A stretch of 64,000 bases of DNA from Endozoicomonas sp. 4G. Lineage in GTDB: Bacteria; Pseudomonadota; Gammaproteobacteria; Pseudomonadales; Endozoicomonadaceae. The notes beneath the pieces are model-generated. The model was not told where the DNA came from, did no database searches, and saw only the letters and a list, made by a program, of their open reading frames with translations. This document shows, one piece after another, positions 53,726-62,000 of the stretch. The stretch covers positions 1,126,698-1,190,697 of the forward strand of contig NZ_CP082909.1 of the NCBI RefSeq assembly GCF_023822025.1, written 5' to 3'. Made by a program: the position numbers and the translations under genes. Position 1 is the first letter of the stretch, and every line of letters begins with the position of its first letter.

Positions 53726-56700
53726 TTACGGCGGCGGGAGTGGCTTGAAGAAGACTCCCAGAGTATAGGAGTAAGGAGTACTTTCTGCGTGGGAGAATGA
53801 CCATTTAGGCACATTTTCCCGGAAGTATTTCTCCCAGCCATCCTCGTACAGTTTCATGGTGCGATCCCGGCGTTCACGGAATTGCAGGTAATTTTCCTGT
53901 CGAGTCCAGCCATGCATCAGGTTGGTTTCTTTAACGTGGTTTGCATATTCTTCATCTGTTTCATCGAGGTATTGGGGCGTAGCAACGGCAGTACGTTTCA
54001 CATAGTCCTCGTCTTTTTCACCGACTCCCCGCCAGCGGTTGAGTCTGTCAAGAGCACGGCCCAGGGGGCCGCCCAGCCATTGAGTCAGCATTTTGTTGTC
54101 GTTCATAAAGAAGTCGAAAGCCAGTGTCGATGCCAGTACGAGTCCAAAGTTCTGGGCGCGGGTAAACCCGGATACAAGACCGTGGGTGTATGCTCCGACA
54201 GTGGCAATCGGACCCAGTACCAGGCCAGCAGTGGCAGAAGCCAGCGTTTTTACTTTTTCCGGTGTTGCCCGATGCAGCAGCGGTACCTGTATTCCTTGTT
54301 TGGAAGCCATGGATTTCACGATTTCGGGCACCAGACGGAAAATGCTGCGATACATATGGGGGTTGGCGTTGTACTGTCTGGCAAACAGCGTGGAGCCGGT
54401 CTTCAGCAGAATGAATGAGGAAGCCGCTTTGCCGGCAGGCATTACCAGCCCGCCTATTTCAGCGGTTTGTTCAATGACGCTGTGGTAGGCATACTGACTG
54501 GTCCGGTCAAGGTCAACATCGTAGCGTTCCAGCCAGTTCTGGAAAGGTGTCAGCATCCGGTGCAGGTAATCACCCCGGTGGGTCAGATCGAGAAGGTAGA
54601 GGAATGCCATGTTTGAGAGGGACTGTTCGGCTGCCTGCCAGGCGGTATCGGTTGCCAGTAGCGGTTTGTAGCTGGAGTAGTACCAGGTGACGGCCTGCAC
54701 CAGAAAGGCCGAAGGCTTGAGCCAGTAATCATGCAACTGGTGCTCAATCGCTGCCGCATGAGCCTGCATCAATGTGCTGTGGATAATCGTGATCAGGTCT
54801 GATTCAGACAGGCCCGCGGCATTGGCATAAGGTGTCAGGGTATCCTGGACATTGGTCAGGAACGCTGCCGTCTTGCGGCCATTTTCAAAGGCAATATCGT
54901 CAAGAACGTAGTTGGCGATGACCGCCGTTGAATACTCTGTCATACCGGCAATGGATTCCTGCATTGCCATCGGGCCGGTGGCGGTGACGGTCACAGGAGT
55001 AAAAGCGCGCTGCATGAACGCCTCAACATCCTGGTCGGATAACAGCTGAACAACAGTTTTGAACCGGGACACATCGACGCCGTGTTTGTAGCCAAGGAAG
55101 TGCTCAAATTCAGCCACTGTCTGATAACCATCGACGCCTCTGACAGCCTTCAGGTAGTGCTCAAGTTCACTCTTGCTGATCAGACCTTCAGCCAGTAGAT
55201 GGATGATTTTGTTACCACTGGCAGAATGGGAGGCCAGGTAGTCCGAGAAGCTTTTCAGGTCCTTTGGTTCATGCCCGACGAAGTGAATGGCGGTTTCCCC
55301 CATTCTTTGTATTTCACGGTCGTATTCTTCTGCCCCCTTTCCGATCTGGGCCCTCGCCCGGTCCGCCAGGTTCTGGACTTCTGCCAGAGGGTTCAGAGGT
55401 TGTTCTGCTAGCGTTTCGGGCGCGGCTGTTTGCTTGAATTTTTTGAAGACCTCCAGGATCCGTATGGCCTGATCAAAGGTCAGATCGTCTGGGGCCAATG
55501 CCTTCAGGCGGATGGAAGCAAACTCATCGTTCAGGTCAAAGGACTGAAGGTCCAGTTTTAACTTACCGCTTTTTTTTGCTGATTCTGCCAGGCCTATCGC
55601 CGCTTCCAGAGCTTGTTTTCTAAGCGAGTGACCCTGGGTGAAGGCTTGCATATCGGTCTGTATGTCTGCCTGTTTTGGCGAGTACTGGCAAGGGGTTCCC
55701 TCATTTTTGATGTCAGCCTCTGCTGCCTGAAGGGCTTTATTTAACGTCTCTATTTCCGTTTGCTTGACTTCCAGTTCCTTTTTCAGATGGCTCTGTTCCC
55801 AGGCCAATTGCAGGATCCTGCCGCCAGTACCATCATCCCCACCCAGTTCCACCAGTTTGGCTTTCAGGGTATTAATCCTTTCTTCATAGTTGTCAGTAGA
55901 GCCTGACTTAAGATCCAGATCATCTTCTATGGCTTTAATCGATGTGTCATAGGCCGCCAGAGCTTTTTGTGCTTTTAATGTTTTTTCTTTTTTTTGATTC
56001 AGGGCTAAAGCCAGTAACTCTCTCTGGTGCTTAAGTTTGGTGCTATCACTCAAACAGGCGCCTTGGGTATTGTCAATCTCCAGACTTTTAAGCTTGAGTT
56101 GCTCTTGTGCCTGCTCTTCTTCAGTCTGAGCATCGCGCAACATCGATTCTTTGAAAGTGCGCTCATGCAGAAATTTCCAACCCCGATCGTACTTTTGCCG
56201 GGCTTCAGGCAGCTTGCCGGCAGTAGCTTCCGTGTTGAGATGAATATCTTTCAGTTCATTTTCAGCGATTCTTTTTGCACTTTTGACTCGGGCTAACTCA
56301 AGATCAAAAGCGTATCGGGGTTTAGCTCCCAGGCGAGCCACTTGTCTGTCAAGCTCAGCATCAATGGCTGTGATACGCTCATTATTATCAGGCCGACCTA
56401 TTGTATCTACTCGTTCTAACAGCTGTTCGAGCTTAACTTTAATCAGAAGGATCTGATCTTTGACGGGGGCGTCACTTTCATAGTTCTCAATCTCCAGTTG
56501 ACGAGCAATTTTATTGTTACTGCTTCTTTTGGCACTTTCATCGATATAGTCTGCCTCTACTTTATCTATCAAGCTCAAAACTCCGTCTTCAAGAGCATAC
56601 TTCTGATCAGTCAGACTGGCATCTTTCATATATTCCAGTTTTAGCTGTCGAATTAGTTTAGCTTTGACATCCTGGTCTTTTTCACTCAAGTCGATGCCCA

Positions 56701-58999
56701 GCTCGCTTTCGACCGCTTTAAGCCTTACGTCCTGATAGGCCCGAATTCGGTGATCTGCATCCTCGACATGAAAGTTAAGACGCGCGAGAAGCCTGGCAAT
56801 TTTTAAATTTTTAGTTTCGTGCTCTGGGCGGATTTCTTCCCAGATCATATAGTCTGCGTCGGTCAGCATTTTCATGGTGACATCGTCGTCTTTCACTAGT
56901 TGTGCACGAATTTTGTCAAGTCTTTCTGCGTTGGTATCACCTTCATTGACATTAATCTCGAGTACTTCTTCTACGATTTTCAGTACACGCTGTGCCTCTC
57001 CATGAATCTGCTGGCTGATGTCTTTCAAGTCTTTTTTTACTTGCTCAGAAATGATCTGGCGACGGTGATACACATCATTTTCGTTATCCTGGTCATTGAT
57101 TTTCAGGGCTTTTTCTATGGCACCCAGTTTTTTAAGTACTTCAGGCCTGGCCATGGTTCTGATGCGTTCCAGTTCATTTTCCAGGTATTCAAGCCTGCTG
57201 GCCTGGTCTTGAATGGCTTCTTGCCCGGACGACGCTGTCGCTGGGGCGGCAGCTTCAGCATTGTGAGTTTTCCGGGCATCACGAATTTGGTGTTCCAGCA
57301 CAGAGGTGATTTTGGCTTGCTGCTTAAGAAAGTTTAACTGGTTATACAGCTGTATCATTTCGTTATAAACCTTTGCAAGCTCACGCTCTAATCGCTGACT
57401 GACTTGATTTGCTTTCAGTTTATCCAGTTCACTGAAACTTAAGTACGTCATTTCATGTTCTACACCATCTAACTGTTCTCTCAACTGGAGGATATTGGTT
57501 TCTTTTGCGTGTAGCGTTTCCAGCTTGCTTTCCAGCTCGATCAGCTGTTCGGTCATGGTGCCAATGATTTTGCTGGTATACTGCTCATCGCTGTCATAAG
57601 CATCCCCAGCCACTCCGGTTATCAACGGGGTAAATTTCTGAACAAAGTGCTGGCTAACCAGAAGATTTCTCAGTGCTGGTTTGAAGCTGAAGCATTTTTC
57701 GAGTTGAGTCCGTATCCAGTCTGGAGTCATGATCCACGAAGCAAGCCTGATATGTGCTGATTTGAACTCAAATTTATCTAGGGCATCCGGGGTAGCACTC
57801 TCCAATGCCTGTTGGAGGGATTCATAGTATGCCAGTGTCTTCAGTTTATCTTTGCTGAGTTGTGCATCGTGCTGTGTTGTCAGTTCAGCAGCAAATTCTT
57901 CCAGCAGCGCCATCTGCTTGCTGCGAATGATGTACTGGTAACTTTTGACCCTGTTTGTTTTGATCTCTGTGGTTACCGGGGTGATTTGAGCTCTCTCAAT
58001 TTGCTCTCTGAAGTCAATGAGACGTTGTACAAAAGCGATATCGGTCGGGTTCTGTTTCTGGCCATGGAAAACAATAACGTCTCCCGGAGCCTCATACACT
58101 TCCAGTTTCGGGTAACCCGTGGGTACAGGGTAGGCCTGAGTGTCATCCTTAACGTGGACAACGTAGCCGACGGGTTGATGGTATGACAAGAGTTCATCCA
58201 GCACTTCCTGCTGTAGTTCGTTCTCCAGAAAATAAGCCTGGGCATAAGCCGAGGTGGCGGCGGCAAAAAGGGCTTCATCGTTGACAAAAATCGACTGACC
58301 CAGACGCTCCGGATCAGGGGGCTGATCGTCGGAAGTGATAAGACGCATGAAGGTACGCCCGTTGACTTCCACGGGGGCTACTTTGACCCTGGCAAGGAAG
58401 ACATAGTCTTCACTGTCACCAAGCATTCCTGCTCTGTCATTGGCACCGTTCAGCACTCCGGCCAGTTGTTCCGGGCTGGCGACTTTCGTTAACGGTTCTA
58501 ATGGTTTTACGACGCCTAATTGGTTACGAACAAACTTAATTGAATATTTACTGGTCATTTCTTTTCTGATTTCAATGAACAGTCCGCCTTCTTCAAGGTT
58601 ATGGGTGAATCTGAAGACGTTCTCATCGCCTACTTTCAGGACTTTGGTGTATTGCTTTGCAACACCATTCTCATCTGTTTTGAACAGGTCAATACTGGAA
58701 ACACTGTTGTCGACCTCAGAAAGCACATCTGTGAAGCCTTTAGAAGGAGCGTCATAGCCCTCTGTGGCTGGAGCCTGACCAGGGTAAGTGGTGGTAAAAG
58801 AGTGAGGGATGGGTTGCTGATTATCATCTAAGGTAGGCCGAACGACGACCTCACTCCGGATATATTCGACACGTCCCTTGCCCTGAAAAACCACAGACTG
58901 TGTCTGCAGTTTACACTCGGCCAGTGTTTGTGTAGCAATGATAAAAGAGCCAATAGCAACGGCTATTGCAATTAATGCCTTGGGGCGAGCATTGATCAT
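53726..58999 (-). CDS. Giant secreted coiled-coil protein, array member 3 (1757 aa)
   Basis: ATG at 58999 is chosen because it gives a signal peptide almost identical to member 2 (INARPKALIAIAVAIGSFII, cleaved after TLA). A longer frame from 59122 would only read through the tail of member 4. Shared N-terminal domain to about 500, coiled coils to about 1125, shared C-terminal domain from about 1130, and a variant end (GVFFKPLPPP). Unlike members 1 and 2 it has no GAGGTAG before the start; it begins 22 bases after the member 4 stop. It may depend on translational coupling or be a product of recombination. Confidence 0.87.
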   Translation of the reverse strand: MINARPKALIAIAVAIGSFIIATQTLAECKLQTQSVVFQGKGRVEYIRSEVVVRPTLDDNQQPIPHSFTTTYPGQAPATEGYDAPSKGFTDVLSEVDNSVSSIDLFKTDENGVAKQYTKVLKVGDENVFRFTHNLEEGGLFIEIRKEMTSKYSIKFVRNQLGVVKPLEPLTKVASPEQLAGVLNGANDRAGMLGDSEDYVFLARVKVAPVEVNGRTFMRLITSDDQPPDPERLGQSIFVNDEALFAAATSAYAQAYFLENELQQEVLDELLSYHQPVGYVVHVKDDTQAYPVPTGYPKLEVYEAPGDVIVFHGQKQNPTDIAFVQRLIDFREQIERAQITPVTTEIKTNRVKSYQYIIRSKQMALLEEFAAELTTQHDAQLSKDKLKTLAYYESLQQALESATPDALDKFEFKSAHIRLASWIMTPDWIRTQLEKCFSFKPALRNLLVSQHFVQKFTPLITGVAGDAYDSDEQYTSKIIGTMTEQLIELESKLETLHAKETNILQLREQLDGVEHEMTYLSFSELDKLKANQVSQRLERELAKVYNEMIQLYNQLNFLKQQAKITSVLEHQIRDARKTHNAEAAAPATASSGQEAIQDQASRLEYLENELERIRTMARPEVLKKLGAIEKALKINDQDNENDVYHRRQIISEQVKKDLKDISQQIHGEAQRVLKIVEEVLEINVNEGDTNAERLDKIRAQLVKDDDVTMKMLTDADYMIWEEIRPEHETKNLKIARLLARLNFHVEDADHRIRAYQDVRLKAVESELGIDLSEKDQDVKAKLIRQLKLEYMKDASLTDQKYALEDGVLSLIDKVEADYIDESAKRSSNNKIARQLEIENYESDAPVKDQILLIKVKLEQLLERVDTIGRPDNNERITAIDAELDRQVARLGAKPRYAFDLELARVKSAKRIAENELKDIHLNTEATAGKLPEARQKYDRGWKFLHERTFKESMLRDAQTEEEQAQEQLKLKSLEIDNTQGACLSDSTKLKHQRELLALALNQKKEKTLKAQKALAAYDTSIKAIEDDLDLKSGSTDNYEERINTLKAKLVELGGDDGTGGRILQLAWEQSHLKKELEVKQTEIETLNKALQAAEADIKNEGTPCQYSPKQADIQTDMQAFTQGHSLRKQALEAAIGLAESAKKSGKLKLDLQSFDLNDEFASIRLKALAPDDLTFDQAIRILEVFKKFKQTAAPETLAEQPLNPLAEVQNLADRARAQIGKGAEEYDREIQRMGETAIHFVGHEPKDLKSFSDYLASHSASGNKIIHLLAEGLISKSELEHYLKAVRGVDGYQTVAEFEHFLGYKHGVDVSRFKTVVQLLSDQDVEAFMQRAFTPVTVTATGPMAMQESIAGMTEYSTAVIANYVLDDIAFENGRKTAAFLTNVQDTLTPYANAAGLSESDLITIIHSTLMQAHAAAIEHQLHDYWLKPSAFLVQAVTWYYSSYKPLLATDTAWQAAEQSLSNMAFLYLLDLTHRGDYLHRMLTPFQNWLERYDVDLDRTSQYAYHSVIEQTAEIGGLVMPAGKAASSFILLKTGSTLFARQYNANPHMYRSIFRLVPEIVKSMASKQGIQVPLLHRATPEKVKTLASATAGLVLGPIATVGAYTHGLVSGFTRAQNFGLVLASTLAFDFFMNDNKMLTQWLGGPLGRALDRLNRWRGVGEKDEDYVKRTAVATPQYLDETDEEYANHVKETNLMHGWTRQENYLQFRERRDRTMKLYEDGWEKYFRENVPKWSFSHAESTPYSYTLGVFFKPLPPP

Positions 59000-59021
59000 G
59001 GTGCGGGGGTGGCCGTTGTTG

Positions 59022-62000
59022 TCATTTGTAGAAGACTCCCAGAGCGTAGGAGTAAGGAACACTCTCTGCGTGGGAGAATGACCATTTAGGCACATTTTCC
59101 CGGAAGTATTTCTCCCAGCCATTCTCGTATAGTGTCATGGTGCGATCCCGGCGTTCGCGGAATTGCAGGTAATTTTCCTGTCGAGTCCAGCCAAGCATCA
59201 TGTTGGTTGCTTGAACACGGGCCGCATAGGCATCATCCGTTTCATCGAAGCGTTGAGGCATGGCAACGGCAGTACGTTTCACAAAGTCCTCGTCTTTTTC
59301 ACCGGCTCCCCACCAGCGGCTGAGCTTGTCAAGACTACGGCCCAGGGGGCCGCCCAGCCATTGAGTGAGCATCTTGTTGTCGTTCATAAAGAAGTCGAAA
59401 GCAAGCGTCGACGTCAGGACAAGTCCGAAGTTCTGGGCGCGGGTAAGCCCGGATACAAGACCGTGGGTGTATGCTCCGACAGTGGCAACCGGGCCCAGTA
59501 CCAGGCCAGCAGTGGCAGAAGCCAGTGTTTTTACTTTTTCCGGTGTTGCCCGATGCAGCAGCGGTACCTGTATTCCTTGTCTGCAAGCCATGGATTTCAC
59601 GATTTCGGGCACCAGACGGAAAATGCTGCGATACATATGGGGGTTGGCGCTGTGCTGTCTGGCAAACAGCCCGGAGCCGGTTTTCAGCAGAATGACCGAG
59701 GAAGCCGCTTTGCCGGCAGGCATGGCCAGCCCGCCTAGTTCAGAGATTTGTTCAATGCTGCTGTGATAGGCATATTGCCCGGTCCGGTCAAGGTCAGCAT
59801 GGTAGCGTTCCAGCCAGTTCTGAAAAGGTGTCAGCATCCGGTGCAGGTAATCACCCCGGTTGGTCAGATCCAGAAGATAAAGGAATGCCATGTTTGAGAG
59901 GGACTGTTTGCTTGCCTGCCAGGCGGTATCGATTGCCAGTAGCGGCTTGTAGCTGGTGTAGTACCAGGTGACGGCCTGTACCAGGAAGGCTGAAGGCTTG
60001 AGCCAGTAATCATTCAACTGGTGCTCAACCGCTGCTGCGTGAGCCTGCATCAATGTGCTGTGGATAATTGTGATCAGGTCCGATTCAGCTAGGCCAGCGG
60101 CATTGGCATAAGGTGTCAGGGTATCCTGGATATTGGTCAGGAACGCTGCCGTCTTGCGGCCATTGTCAAAGGCGATATCGTCAAGAACGTAGTTAGCGAT
60201 GACCGCCGTTGAATACTCTTTCATACCGGCAATCGATTCCTGCATGGCTATTGGGCCAGTAGCGGTGACGGTCACAGGAGTAAAGGCTCGCTGCATGAAC
60301 GCCTCAGCATCCTTGTCGGACAACATCCGCACAGTCATCTTGAACCGGGGCATATTAACGCCGTGTTTGTAAACAAGGAAGTGCTCAAACTCAGCCACTA
60401 CCTGATAACCATCGACACCTCTGACGGCCTTCATGTAGTTCTCAAGTTCAACCTTGCTGATCAGACCCTCAGCCAGTAACTGGATGATTTTGTTGCCATT
60501 GGCAGAATGGCTGGCCAGGTAGTCCGAGAAGCTTTTCAGGTCCTTTGGTTCATGCTCGACGAAGTTAATGGCGGTTTCCCCCATACTCCGTATTTCAAGG
60601 TCGTATTGTTCTGCCCCCTTTCCGATCTGAACCCTCGCCCGGTCTGCCAGGTTCTGGACTTCCTCCAGAGGGTTCAGAGGTTGCTCTGCTACTGTTTCGG
60701 GCGCGGCTGTGTGCTTGAATTTTTTGAAGACTTCCACGATCCGTATGGCCTGATCAAAGCTCAGGTCGTCTCCGACCAATCCCTTCAGGCGAACGGGAGC
60801 AAATTCATCGTCAAGGTTAAAAAACCGAAGGTCCAGTCTTAGCTTACCGTTTTTTTCTGCTGATTCTGCCAGACCTATTACGGCATTCAGAGTTTGTTGC
60901 TTGAGAGAGTCACCCTGCGTGAAGGCTTGTATCTCAGTCCGTATGTCTGCCTGTTTTGGCGAGTACTGGTAAGGGCCTCCCTCATTTTCGATGTCAGCCT
61001 CTGCTGCCTGAAGGGCTTTATTTAACGCCTCTATTTCCGTTTGCTTGGCTTCCAGTTCCCTTTTCAGACGGCTCTTCTCCTGGGTCAGTTCCAGGATCCT
61101 GCCGCCAGTACCATCATTCCCACCCAGTTCCAGCAGTGCGGCTCTCACGGTATTAATTCGGTTGTCATTGATGTCAGTCGAGTCTGGTTTAAGGTGCAGA
61201 TCATCTTCTATAGCCTTAATCGTTGCGTCATGGGCCTGCAGATCTTTTTGTGCGGCTGATGTCATTTCTTTTTTCTGATTCAGGATTAAAGTCAGTACCT
61301 CTCTCTGATGATTAAGTTTGGTGATATCGTCCACACTGGAGTCTTCGATATTGCCAAAATCCTGGTTTTTAAGCTTCAGTTGGTTTTGTGCCTGCTCTTC
61401 TTCAGCCTGAGCATTGTGCAACAGTGCTTCTTTGAGAGTGCGCTCACCCAGAAATTTCATACCCCGATCGTACTTTTGTCGGGCTTCAGGCAGCTTGCCC
61501 GATCCGTAATCGACTTCATCCCTGCCAACAAAGCTTCTGACAATGACATTAAATAAATCCTCTGCTGTCAGGCTGTCCGGGTCACCCTCAACATAGATTC
61601 TCAGTTCCGGGGTGGCATCTATGAGCCTGTCAACGACCTGATCCGGGCTTTCTGAGCCTTTATTCCGAATAAAGTCTCTGATGTCGTCTACCCGCTCTGA
61701 AGTGGTTTGTTCATCGTCCGATGTCAGCTCGAATTCAGCCTGAATTTGTTTTAATACCTGATCAAGCTTTGTCTCGCCTTCATCGATGACAGCCCTGGCG
61801 TCGGTAGAGTCCGTGTCGAGATGAATATCATTCAGTTTTTGGTGAAGATCATCCAACTCATTTTTAGCGGTTCGTTTTGCACTTTTGACTCGGTTTAACT
61901 CACGATCAAGCGTGTATCGGGGTTTAGCTCCCAGGCCAGCTACTTGTCTGTCAAGCTCAGCATTAATGGCTGTGATACGCTCATTAGTATCGGGCTGACC

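Noticed and set aside
59022..59122. N-terminal extension of giant member 3 to 59122
   Set aside because: The added residues come from reading the 3' end of member 4 in another frame; the signal peptide begins at 58999.
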